Positions 7,892 through 13,949 of a DNA stretch of 13,949 nucleotides are shown piece by piece. This stretch comes from JAMWZF01 sp041628615. Its GTDB lineage: Bacteria > Pseudomonadota > Alphaproteobacteria > Rhodobacterales > Rhodobacteraceae. The DNA lies in assembly GCA_041628615.1 (NCBI GenBank), contig JBFKOW010000087.1, forward strand, positions 1-13,949, in the 5' to 3' direction. Numbering within the stretch: position 1 is the stretch's first letter; each line of letters opens with the position of its first letter. Position numbers and translations under genes: made by a program. The notes under the pieces are model-generated. The model searched no databases and was not told where the DNA came from. It saw only the letters and a list, made by a program, of their open reading frames with translations.

Positions 7892-7913
7892 ACACCGCCT
7901 GCCGCAACGAAAC

Positions 7914-7939
7914 GGGGCCGGTCCCGCCGGACCGGCCCC
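7914..7939. terminator. Strong bidirectional hairpin terminator between convergent genes
   Basis: Perfect 11-bp stem GGGGCCGGTCC / GGACCGGCCCC with a 4-nt loop (CGCC). It lies between the 3' ends of the methyltransferase (+) and ndk (-). On the minus strand the stem is followed by GTTTCGTT, a better T-tract than on the plus strand, so it probably ends ndk transcripts most efficiently. Confidence 0.8.
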
Positions 7940-7963
7940 GCTGCGATCGGTCTTGACCGTTGG

Positions 7964-8386
7964 TCAGCCGACCAGTTCGAGACCGGAGAAGAAGAAGGCG
8001 ATCTCCTGCGCCGCGGTCTCGGGGGCGTCCGAGCCGTGGACCGAGTTCTCGCCCACCGAGTTGGCGAACTCGGCGCGGATGGTGCCCGGCGCGGCGTCGG
8101 CCGGGTTGGTCGCGCCCATCACTTCGCGGTTCTTCGAGATCGCAGCTTCACCCTCGAGAACCTGCACGACGACCGGGCCGGAGGCCATGAACTCGCACAG
8201 TTCGTCGTAGAACGGGCGCGCCTTGTGCACGGCGTAGAACTCGCCGGCCTGCGCCTTGGTGAGCTGGATCCGCTTCTGGGCGACGATCCGGAGGCCGGCA
8301 TCCTCGAACTTGGCGTTGATCTTGCCGGTGAGGTTGCGGGCGGTGGCGTCGGGCTTGATGATCGACAGGGTGCGTTCGGTGGCCAT
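7964..8386 (-). CDS. ndk: Nucleoside diphosphate kinase
   Basis: Cytoplasmic enzyme of 140 aa that passes the gamma-phosphate of ATP to other (d)NDPs through a phospho-histidine. The whole family pattern is present: ERTLSIIKPDA at the N-terminus, Lys11, VLEGEAAI and NREVMGATNPADAAPGTIR. The phosphorylated His117 lies in NSVHGSDAPETA. Length is standard. ATG at 8386 has an excellent AAGGAG site 7 nt upstream; the longer frame reaching 8935 is antisense noise over the ABC-F gene. It is divergent from that ABC-F gene. Confidence 0.98.
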   Translation of the reverse strand: MATERTLSIIKPDATARNLTGKINAKFEDAGLRIVAQKRIQLTKAQAGEFYAVHKARPFYDELCEFMASGPVVVQVLEGEAAISKNREVMGATNPADAAPGTIRAEFANSVGENSVHGSDAPETAAQEIAFFFSGLELVG

Positions 8387-8464
8387 GGGACTGCTCCTTG
8401 TGGCGGTGTGCGGATTGGCGTCGCGGGTAGCACGGGGCGGCCGCGATGAAAAGCCGGGCCGGTG

Positions 8465-8490
8465 CGGTCTTTTCCGGCCGGTCTTTTCCG
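8465..8490. repeat. Perfect 12-bp tandem direct repeat between ndk and the ABC-F gene
   Basis: CGGTCTTTTCCG occurs at 8465-8476 and again at 8479-8490, separated by GC, giving a 14-bp period. It sits in the divergent intergenic space, just upstream of the presumed -10 of the ABC-F gene. It could be a regulator-binding site or a small duplication. Confidence 0.7.
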
Positions 8491-8506
8491 CCCGTCGCCG
8501 CTCTGC

Positions 8507-8518
8507 TAGGGCGCAGCC
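8507..8518 (+). promoter_or_regulatory. Weak -10-like element before the ABC-F start
   Basis: TAGGGC at 8507-8512 ends 6 nt before the ATG at 8519, with no Shine-Dalgarno. The hexamer is a poor match to TATAAT, so this is reported mainly because its position equals that at three other starts in this window. Confidence 0.2.
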
Positions 8519-10363
8519 ATGCTGCGGATCGACGACATCTCCTACTCGGTCGAGGGCCGGCCCCTGATCGAGCACGCCTCGGCGGTGATCCCCTCCGGCC
8601 ACAAGGTCGGCGTGGTGGGCCGCAACGGCACCGGCAAGACCACCCTGTTCCGGCTGATCCGCGGCGAACTGGCGCTCGAGACCGGCAGCATCGAGATGCC
8701 CCGCGGGGCGCGGATCGGCGGCGTCAGCCAGGAGGTGCCGGGATCGGAAGTGTCGCTGATCCAAACGGTGCTGGAGGCGGACACCGAGCGGGCGGCGCTG
8801 CTGTCTGAGACCACCGACGACCCGGCCCGGATCGCCGAGATCCAGACCCGGCTGGCCGACATCGACGCCTGGTCGGCCGAAGCGCGGGCGGCGACGATCC
8901 TGCGGGGTCTCGGCTTCACCGAGGCCGAGCAGCAAATGCCCTGTTCGGCCTTCTCCGGCGGCTGGCGGATGCGGGTGGCCCTGGCCGCGGTGCTGTTCTC
9001 GGCGCCGGACCTGCTACTGCTCGACGAACCGACCAACTACCTCGACCTCGAAGGGGCGCTGTGGCTGGAAAGCTACCTCGCCCGCTATCCGCACACGGTG
9101 CTGGTGGTCAGCCACGACCGCGGCCTTCTCAACCGCGCGGTCGGCGGGATCCTGCATCTCGAGGACCGCAAGCTGACCTACTACGGGACCCCTTACGACA
9201 GGTTCGCCGAGGTCCGCGCCGCCCGGCTGGCGGTGACCGAGGCCGAAAACGCCAAGGCGAAGGCCCGGATCGCCCACCTGCAAAGCTTCGTCGACCGCTT
9301 CCGGGCCAAGGCATCGAAGGCGGTGCAGGCCCAGTCGCGGCTGAAGATGATCGACCGGATCAAGCTGATCTCGACGCCGCAGGAGGCGGCGCTGCGCCGC
9401 TTCAGCTTCCCCGAGCCCGAGGACCTCGCCCCGCCGATCGTCGAGATGGAGGGTGCGGCGGTGGGCTATGGCGGGCCGCCGGTGCTCGACCGGCTGTCGC
9501 TGCGGATCGACCAGGACGACCGGATCGCGCTGCTCGGCCGCAACGGCGAGGGGAAATCGACCCTCTCGAAGCTTCTCGCCGGCAAGCTGGAGGCGTCGAA
9601 GGGGCGCGTGGCCCGGTCGCGCAAGCTGCGGGTCGGCTACTTCGCACAGCACCAGCTCGACGAACTGCGCCCCGAGGACAGCCCGCTCGACCACCTGCGC
9701 CGGGCGCGGCCCGACGAGGCCCCCGGACAGTTGCGGTCGCGGCTGGCGGGCTTCGGGCTGACCGCCGACCAGGCCGACCTGCCGGCGGCCCGGCTGTCGG
9801 GCGGCCAGAAGGCCCGACTGTCGCTGCTGCTGGCCACCCTCGACGCGCCGCACCTGCTGATCCTCGACGAGCCGACCAACCACCTCGACATCGAGAGCCG
9901 CGAGGCGCTGGTGGAGGCGCTGACCGCCTATACCGGGGCGGTGATCCTGGTCAGCCACGACATGCACCTGCTCGGGCTGGTGGCCGACCGGCTCTGGCTG
10001 GTGAAGGACGGGCGGGTGGCGCCCTACGACGGCGACCTCGACGCCTACCGGCGCATGCTCCTGGGTCAGGATCAGCCCGCAAAGCCACAGAAACAAATCG
10101 AAAAACCGGAACCGGCCCGGCGCAACGAGCTGTCCGCCCTGCGCTCGGAGGTCCGCAGGTGCGAGGCCCGGGTGGAGAAGATCGAGGAGATGCGCGCGAA
10201 ACTGGCCGCAAAGCTCGCCGACCCCGCGCTCTACGAGGACGGCAAGGCCGGCGAACTCGCCACCTGGAACCGCAAGTACGCCGAGGTGATGGAGGGACTG
10301 GAGCGGGCCGAGGGCCTGTGGCTGGCGGCGCAGGAACGGCTGGAGGCGGCGGACCGGTCCTAG
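8519..10363 (+). CDS. ABC-F family ATPase, YheS-like
   Basis: A 614-aa soluble ABC-F protein with two ATP-binding cassettes and no membrane domain; the family binds ribosomes and rescues or regulates translation. First cassette: Walker A GRNGTGKTT at 34-42, signature FSGGW at 145-149, Walker B LLLLDEP and switch His199. The charged linker at about 235-290 corresponds to the arm that reaches towards the ribosomal P site. Second cassette: GRNGEGKST at 340-348, LSGGQ at 426-430, DEPTNHLD at 450-457 and His480. Residues about 535-612 form a charged coiled-coil tail as in YheS. Both cassettes look intact. The first signature is SGGW, common in this branch. It is divergent from ndk, and its stop codon overlaps that of the GNAT-like remnant on the other strand. 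Confidence 0.93.
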   Translation: MLRIDDISYSVEGRPLIEHASAVIPSGHKVGVVGRNGTGKTTLFRLIRGELALETGSIEMPRGARIGGVSQEVPGSEVSLIQTVLEADTERAALLSETTDDPARIAEIQTRLADIDAWSAEARAATILRGLGFTEAEQQMPCSAFSGGWRMRVALAAVLFSAPDLLLLDEPTNYLDLEGALWLESYLARYPHTVLVVSHDRGLLNRAVGGILHLEDRKLTYYGTPYDRFAEVRAARLAVTEAENAKAKARIAHLQSFVDRFRAKASKAVQAQSRLKMIDRIKLISTPQEAALRRFSFPEPEDLAPPIVEMEGAAVGYGGPPVLDRLSLRIDQDDRIALLGRNGEGKSTLSKLLAGKLEASKGRVARSRKLRVGYFAQHQLDELRPEDSPLDHLRRARPDEAPGQLRSRLAGFGLTADQADLPAARLSGGQKARLSLLLATLDAPHLLILDEPTNHLDIESREALVEALTAYTGAVILVSHDMHLLGLVADRLWLVKDGRVAPYDGDLDAYRRMLLGQDQPAKPQKQIEKPEPARRNELSALRSEVRRCEARVEKIEEMRAKLAAKLADPALYEDGKAGELATWNRKYAEVMEGLERAEGLWLAAQERLEAADRS

Positions 10364-10705
10364 TCCGGCCGGCGCTTCATGACGATCACCTTGCGGTCCG
10401 GGCTGCGCTCCGACGCCGGGTGATGCGCGGTCTCCAAGACCCCGGCCAAGCGGCGGGGCGCGTGGGTCCTGCCCGGTTGAGGGTGGAGTCGAGGTGGATC
10501 CCGACGAGTCCCATCGCCGCGTCGCGCGCCGCGACGATGCAACCCTCGGGCGGCAGGTCCCGGTCGAAGGTCGCGATGATGTCGTCGGTGCTCCGCGCCG
10601 GGTCGATGGACAGGCCGTGGTCGGCGTTGACCGGCGGCCCGACCCGGCCGCAACGGGCCGCCACCAGCGGCCGCAGCCGGACCCCGACAGCGGACGAAAC
10701 CGGAT
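10360..10705 (-). pseudogene. Frameshifted remnant of a GNAT-like acetyltransferase gene
   Basis: Two minus-strand frames each hold half of what looks like a small acetyltransferase. The upstream half (about 10705-10455) reads VRLRPLVAA, STDDIIATFDRDLP, then EGCIVAARDAAMGLVGI, like the first strands of a GNAT domain. The downstream half, in another frame, reads LETAHHPASERSPDRKVIVM then KRRPD and a stop, like a GNAT C-terminus. The middle with the acetyl-CoA loop is missing, and the frames change at about 10440-10480. I find no start codon near the upstream end. The GNAT label rests on pattern only. The stop overlaps the ABC-F stop on the other strand. Confidence 0.4.
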
Positions 10706-10786
10706 CGGGCGCGATGCCGGGCGGCGATTGTTGACGATGGGCCGACAGGGCGAGTTCGCTGCCCCTACTGTCCCGCAATGACCGCT

Positions 10787-10814
10787 TTGAGAAAAACCCG
10801 GGCTCACATAATCT
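10787..10814 (+). promoter_or_regulatory. Putative sigma70-type promoter of the PEP-CTERM gene
   Basis: TTGAGA at 10787-10792 and TAATCT at 10809-10814 are 16 bp apart, in an AT-richer patch than the surroundings. The predicted transcript start, about 7 nt on, falls at the first base of the leader hairpin. Confidence 0.45.
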
Positions 10815-10820
10815 TGGACA

Positions 10821-10849
10821 GCCTCGCCCGTCATGCCGGCGGGCGAGGC
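10821..10849 (+). other. Leader stem-loop at the predicted mRNA 5' end
   Basis: Perfect 10-bp stem GCCTCGCCCG / CGGGCGAGGC with a 9-nt loop. It lies between the putative promoter and the Shine-Dalgarno of the PEP-CTERM gene. There is no T-run after it, so it is unlikely to be a plain terminator. A second small inverted repeat, GTTTA-GGGGG-TAAAC (10851-10865), holds the Shine-Dalgarno in its loop. Confidence 0.55.
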
Positions 10850-10866
10850 AGTTTAGGGGGTAAACC

Positions 10867-11442
10867 ATGAAGACAAGCCTGCTTTGCGCTTTCGCGCTGA
10901 CGACGGCCGTCGCGTCCGCGATCGATGCCGCGACCTTCGAAATCACGGCCACCGAAACCGGCGGCAACGTGGTCATCAACGGAACGGGTAGTCTCGACCT
11001 GACCGGGGCGATATTCTAGGGAACCGATACCGCACCCATCGGGAGCATGAGCCCCGCTGGCGGTTTCCTCGCGCTTGGACAGGGAAGCTACGACTACTAC
11101 GGGGCCGCGATCAACGATCTTGCCTTCGGAACCGGCGGATTCGCCAGCGACGGGGGCAATGGGTCGGGCGGGCCGGTGGGTTTCTTCGCGCTTGCGGACC
11201 TGTTCTATGTCCCGGCAGGATACACGTCGCTTGCCGGGATCAACGGGTCATCGACCTACACCGGCCAGAGCTTCGCCAGCCTCGGACTGACCGCCGGCAC
11301 CTACACCTACAGCTTCCTCGGCAACAGCATCGAACTCAGGATCGGCGACACCCCGGCGGTGCCGGCGCCGGCGGCGCTGTGGCTGTTCGCCACCGGGCTC
11401 GCCGGTCTGGCGGCACTGCGGCGGCGCCGGGACCCGGCCTGA
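10867..11442 (+). pseudogene. VPLPA/PEP-CTERM sorted protein gene interrupted by an in-frame amber codon
   Basis: The frame would encode 191 aa: an N-terminal signal peptide (MKTSLLCAFALTTAVASA), a Gly/Ser/Tyr-rich beta-type exported domain and a C-terminal sorting signal. That signal is a VPAPAALWLF motif, a hydrophobic stretch and a final RRRR cluster, as in VPLPA/PEP-CTERM proteins processed by exosortase or rhombosortase-like systems. Codon 51 is TAG (11017-11019), while the frame, composition and sorting tail continue perfectly after it. The codons next to it include ATA, rare in this genome. The start has a strong AGGGGG site. A restart at ATG 11047 would make 131 aa without a signal peptide, so it could not be exported normally. 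Either the gene died recently through one change, or the stop is read through. Confidence 0.75.
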
Positions 11443-11522
11443 CGGCACACAGGGTGGCGGCGGGAGGGCGCGGGCGGCAGAAGGCCGTTGCTCTTGCGCC
11501 GAAGCCGTGGTTCTGAGGCGGG

Positions 11523-12143
11523 ATGGACACGGCGTTCCTCATCACCGCCTTCACGACCCTGTTCGTCATCGTCGACCCGATCGGCCTGACGCCGATCTTC
11601 GTCGCGATGACGCAGGGGATGACCCCGGCGGCCCGCCGCCGCATCGCGATCCGGGCCTGCCTGATCGCCGCCGCGATCCTGACCGCCTTCTCGGTCTTCG
11701 GGGAGGCGCTGCTGGGCGGCATCGGCATCTCGATGCCCGCGTTCCGGATCGCCGGGGGCGTGCTGCTGTTCCTGACCGCGCTCGACATGCTGTTCGAGCG
11801 GCGCACCGCGCGGCGCGAGGGCAAGGCCCACGACGACGACCCGGCCCACGATCCCTCGGTGTTCCCGCTGGCGATTCCGCTCCTGGCCGGGCCCGGGGCC
11901 ATCGCCACGATGATCCTGCTGACCGGCCAGACCGGCGACGCCGCGGGCTTTTCCGCCGTGCTGGCGGTGATGGCGGCGGTGATCGGCGTCACCTTCCTGT
12001 TCTTCCTCGCCGCGCCGCCGATCGAGCGGGCGCTGGGCCGCACCGGGATCGTCGTCGTGACCCGGCTGCTCGGGATGCTGCTCGCCGCGCTGGCGGTACA
12101 GTTCATCCTCGACGGATTGAAGTCTTTCGGATTCGCCGGCTGA
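11523..12143 (+). CDS. MarC family (UPF0056) integral membrane protein
   Basis: A 206-aa inner-membrane protein of the MarC/NAAT family with about six membrane segments (roughly 5-27, 43-63, 70-92, 117-137, 141-163, 180-200). Family hallmarks are FVIVDPIGLTPIF near the start, FRIAGGVLLFLTALDM in the middle, PLAIPLLAGPGAIATMI in the second half and RLLGMLLAALAVQFILDG at the end. The gap between the third and fourth segments is a charged cytoplasmic loop rich in Arg and Asp. The family was once linked to multiple antibiotic resistance, but that link was not upheld, so transport function is unproven. GAGG precedes the ATG. The retropepsin gene follows after 15 bp. Confidence 0.93.
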   Translation: MDTAFLITAFTTLFVIVDPIGLTPIFVAMTQGMTPAARRRIAIRACLIAAAILTAFSVFGEALLGGIGISMPAFRIAGGVLLFLTALDMLFERRTARREGKAHDDDPAHDPSVFPLAIPLLAGPGAIATMILLTGQTGDAAGFSAVLAVMAAVIGVTFLFFLAAPPIERALGRTGIVVVTRLLGMLLAALAVQFILDGLKSFGFAG

Positions 12144-12146
12144 GCC

Positions 12147-12158
12147 TACATTAGGGCC
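12147..12158 (+). promoter_or_regulatory. Putative -10 element for a leaderless retropepsin mRNA
   Basis: TACATT at 12147-12152 is followed by exactly 6 nt and the ATG at 12159, with no Shine-Dalgarno. No good -35 at the usual distance was found, since the nearest TTGAAG is 24 bp upstream. Confidence 0.35.
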
Positions 12159-12737
12159 ATGACCGGAGATCAGATCGCCCAACTCGCCTATCTCGGCCTT
12201 CTCGGCGCCGCCATCGCCGGTTTCTACTTCGCGCAGACGGCGCAGAACATCGGCAAGACCCTGCAGCAGGCCCTTGCCTGGGTGCTGATCTTCGTCGGGG
12301 CCATTGCCGCGGTGGGGCTGTGGCAGGACGTCCGCGGCACCGTCAGCCCGCAGCAATCGGTGCTGTCGGAGAACCGGATCGCGGTGCCGCGCAGCTTCGA
12401 CGGCCACTACTACCTGACCCTCGCGGTCAACGGCGTGCCGGTCGAGTTCGTCGTCGATACCGGCGCCACCGAGATGGTGCTGACCCGCGAGGACGCCGAG
12501 CGGATCGGCATCGCGGTCGACGACCTGTCCTTCATCGGCTCCGCCCGCACCGCCAACGGCGAGGTGCGCACCGCCGCGGTCTGGCTCGACGAGGTGCGTC
12601 TCGGCCCGCTGGTCGATACCGGGGTCCGGGCGGTGGTCAATGACGGCGACCTGTTCGGGTCGCTGCTGGGGATGGGCTATCTCGGCCGCTTCGACCGGAT
12701 CGAGATCTCGGGCAACGAACTGATCCTGACCCGCTGA
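12159..12737 (+). CDS. Membrane-anchored retropepsin-like aspartic protease (TIGR02281 type)
   Basis: A 192-aa protein with two hydrophobic segments at about 8-25 and 38-55, then a retropepsin-like domain. The catalytic motif is VVDTGATEMVLT with Asp100-Thr101-Gly102. The C-terminal part has LLGMGYLGRFDRIEISGNELIL, as in the clan AA family widespread in alphaproteobacteria. One catalytic Asp per chain implies a dimeric active enzyme. The domain probably faces the periplasm; its substrates are unknown. It starts 15 bp after marC, without a Shine-Dalgarno, and may have its own leaderless promoter. It converges on holC with only 15 bp between the stops. Confidence 0.9.
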   Translation: MTGDQIAQLAYLGLLGAAIAGFYFAQTAQNIGKTLQQALAWVLIFVGAIAAVGLWQDVRGTVSPQQSVLSENRIAVPRSFDGHYYLTLAVNGVPVEFVVDTGATEMVLTREDAERIGIAVDDLSFIGSARTANGEVRTAAVWLDEVRLGPLVDTGVRAVVNDGDLFGSLLGMGYLGRFDRIEISGNELILTR

Positions 12738-12752
12738 CCGGCGGGCGCGGTT

Positions 12753-13214
12753 TCAGGTCTCGCTCTTCTTTTCCCAGCGCCCGGCTTCCTGCGACCAGTA
12801 CTGCGCCGACAGCCCGGCCTGGGTGAGGCCGCGCCACTGGTCCCGGGCGAACTGCACCGCGGCCGGGTCATGGCCGTCGAACAGGATCGAGGCCCGCTCC
12901 AGCGTCGTCACCTCGTCGGCGCGCACCGGCGCACCCGCCACCGCCATCAGCGCCGTCGGCGCGTTGCCCGGCGGATCTCCGGCGACGGTGAGCAGCACTG
13001 GCTGGCGGGCATCGTGATCGCCGCCGGCGCGGCCGTGGGGCAGGAACCCGTCCTCGGGTCCGAGCCAGAGCTGCGCGTCCAGCCTGTCGGCGGTATCCGC
13101 GTCGGGACAGCGCAGTTCAACCCGCCATCCCGCCGCCAGCGACTTGCCGAGCAGGACCCGGACGGTGTCCTCCAGCCCGCTCCGCGTCAGGTGGTAGAAG
13201 TAGACGCTGCCCAT
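12753..13214 (-). CDS. holC: DNA polymerase III subunit chi
   Basis: A 153-aa cytoplasmic protein of the HolC family. In known systems chi pairs with psi and links the clamp loader to single-strand binding protein at the replication fork. The match includes the N-terminus VYFYHLTRSGLEDTVRVLL, then AGWRVELRCPD, DAQLWLGPEDGFLPHG, RQPVLLT, and the end with ILFDGHD and ARDQWRGLTQAGLSAQYWSQ. Length is normal. The ATG shares its A with the TGA stop of the VOC gene, so translation is likely coupled. pepA, the usual neighbour, is one gene upstream. Confidence 0.93.
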   Translation of the reverse strand: MGSVYFYHLTRSGLEDTVRVLLGKSLAAGWRVELRCPDADTADRLDAQLWLGPEDGFLPHGRAGGDHDARQPVLLTVAGDPPGNAPTALMAVAGAPVRADEVTTLERASILFDGHDPAAVQFARDQWRGLTQAGLSAQYWSQEAGRWEKKSET

Positions 13215-13636
13215 CAGCCCTCCGGCGCGGCACGCGGATCGTAGGTGCCGACCGACCAGATATGGCCTTCCGGATCCGCGATCGAGAAATTCGAGCCGCC
13301 GTAGTCCTGTTCGGCCAGCGGCATCAGCACCCGGACCCCCTCGGCGTCCCGGACCCGCGCCCAGCACGTCTCGAGCTCCGCCAGGCTGTCGAGAACGGCG
13401 TAGACCGTGGTCGTCTCGCGCCCGCCGATCTCCTGCGGGTCGGCCATGAAGGCGTCGAAGGCGTTGTCGGTGCTGCCGGGTCCGAAGATCATCATCCCGT
13501 CGCCCAGCCGGACCTGGGCATGGGCGATGCGGCCCTCCGGATCGCGGAACACCGCATGCTCGGCCAGCCCCAGAACGCCGGTCATGAAGCTCAGCGCCGC
13601 CTCGCAGTCGCGGTAGCGGGTGGCGGGAATCAGCAT
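13214..13636 (-). CDS. VOC/glyoxalase superfamily protein
   Basis: A 140-aa cytoplasmic protein of the vicinal oxygen chelate superfamily, in the PhnB/bleomycin-resistance-like group. Visible pattern: RYRDCEAALSFMTGVLGL, then MIFGPGS and TVYAVLDSLAEL, and near the end FSIADPEGHIWSVGTYDP, whose Asp-Pro-Glu-Gly-His is characteristic. The substrate cannot be told from sequence. The ATG at 13636 follows a strong AAAGGGGGG site. It lies between pepA and holC, overlaps holC by 1 nt, and may be expressed partly from its own promoter in the pepA-VOC gap. Confidence 0.88.
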   Translation of the reverse strand: MLIPATRYRDCEAALSFMTGVLGLAEHAVFRDPEGRIAHAQVRLGDGMMIFGPGSTDNAFDAFMADPQEIGGRETTTVYAVLDSLAELETCWARVRDAEGVRVLMPLAEQDYGGSNFSIADPEGHIWSVGTYDPRAAPEG

Positions 13637-13658
13637 CGCGGCCCCCCTTTCGACCCCG

Positions 13659-13686
13659 ATTCTATCACGCCGGGCCGGATTCGAAC
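13659..13686 (-). promoter_or_regulatory. Possible internal promoter for the VOC gene and holC
   Basis: On the minus strand TAGAAT (13664-13659) directly follows the pepA TGA and differs from TATAAT at one base. GTTCGA lies 16 bp further upstream as a weak -35. The -10 is 22 nt before the VOC start, leaving room for its Shine-Dalgarno. Confidence 0.35.
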
Positions 13687-13949
13687 CGGTCGGCGATCAG
13701 CCGGTCGAGCGTCATCACCCCCCAGCCCGTCGCGCCCTTCGGCGCAAGGTCGGTGTCGGCGGGGGTCGAGGCCACGCCGGCGATGTCGATATGGGCCCAG
13801 GGCAGGCCCTCCTTCACGAACCGGGCGAGGAACTGCGCCGCGGTGATCGACCCGGCGGGCCGGCCGCCCACGTTCTTCATGTCGGCGATCCGGCTCTTGA
13901 GCATCTCGTCGTAGGCCGCGCCCATCGGCATCCGCCACGCCCCCTCGCC
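13665..13949 (-). CDS. pepA: Leucyl aminopeptidase (M17), C-terminal part; runs off right edge
   Basis: Only the last 94 codons are in the window. They match the end of M17 cytosolic aminopeptidases: GEGAWRMPMGAAYDEMLKS, then IADMKNVGGRPAGSITAAQF, then PWAHIDIAGVA, and ATGWGVMTLDRLI. The active-site and metal-binding residues lie upstream, outside the window, so activity cannot be judged. The family releases N-terminal residues, preferring Leu. It leads the minus-strand chain pepA, VOC gene, holC, with 28 bp before the VOC start. Confidence 0.93.
   Translation of the reverse strand, partial: GEGAWRMPMGAAYDEMLKSRIADMKNVGGRPAGSITAAQFLARFVKEGLPWAHIDIAGVASTPADTDLAPKGATGWGVMTLDRLIADRFESGPA

Noticed and set aside
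8387..8935. N-terminal extension of ndk in the same frame
   Set aside because: Standard ndk length and an ideal AAGGAG at the ATG at 8386 fix the start; the extension overlaps the ABC-F gene.
9014..10834. A 606-codon minus-strand open frame opposite the ABC-F gene
   Set aside because: The ABC-F reading has all ATPase motifs in order; the antisense frame has low-complexity His/Arg/Gln content and no domain.
12730..12745. CCCGC/GCGGG hairpin at the end of the retropepsin gene
   Set aside because: Only a 5-bp stem overlapping the stop codon with a weak T-tract; too common in such GC-rich DNA to call a terminator.
1..13949. CRISPR arrays, tRNA or rRNA genes, insertion sequences, attachment sites, phage genes
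   Set aside because: I looked for repeated spaced units, cloverleaf-like arms, transposase motifs and terminal inverted repeats and found none that hold up.

Overview
The window is very GC-rich, with codon third positions almost always G or C. Its gene content points to an alphaproteobacterium of the Rhodobacterales/Rhodobacteraceae type: an ndk gene beside a YheS-like ABC-F gene, holC near pepA, a TIGR02281-type retropepsin, a TfoX C-domain protein and a VPLPA/PEP-CTERM surface protein. This assignment rests on protein features and gene neighbourhood, not on a marker-gene comparison. I saw no tRNA, rRNA, IS element or CRISPR array.

Left part (1-5353). A large minus-strand gene runs off the left edge. 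It encodes a WsaF-type glycosyltransferase with four degenerate repeats ahead of the catalytic part. Across a 144-bp divergent gap lies a tightly overlapping three-gene plus-strand operon: a diaminopropionate ammonia-lyase-like PLP enzyme, an M24 pita-bread hydrolase and a two-cysteine Asp/Glu racemase/EutA-like enzyme. It resembles part of the ectoine-utilisation (eutABCDE) cluster but has a different PLP enzyme and no eutC or eutE in view. It is the best candidate here for an undescribed catabolic route.

Middle (5354-10363). This part holds a small Pro/Lys-rich protein closed by a hairpin, a TfoX C-domain protein, a DUF4112 membrane protein and a TPR-methyltransferase (COG4976 type). The methyltransferase converges on ndk across a strong 11-bp-stem bidirectional terminator. 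ndk is divergent from the YheS-like ABC-F gene; the space between them carries a perfect 12-bp tandem direct repeat.

Right part (10360-13949). There is a frameshifted GNAT-like remnant, then a PEP-CTERM/VPLPA protein gene broken by one in-frame amber codon and preceded by an unusual 5' leader. MarC and a membrane-anchored retropepsin follow on the plus strand. On the minus strand, converging on them, is the chain pepA (partial) - VOC protein - holC.

Several plus-strand genes lack a Shine-Dalgarno sequence and instead show a -10-like hexamer ending exactly 6 nt before the ATG, which suggests leaderless transcripts.
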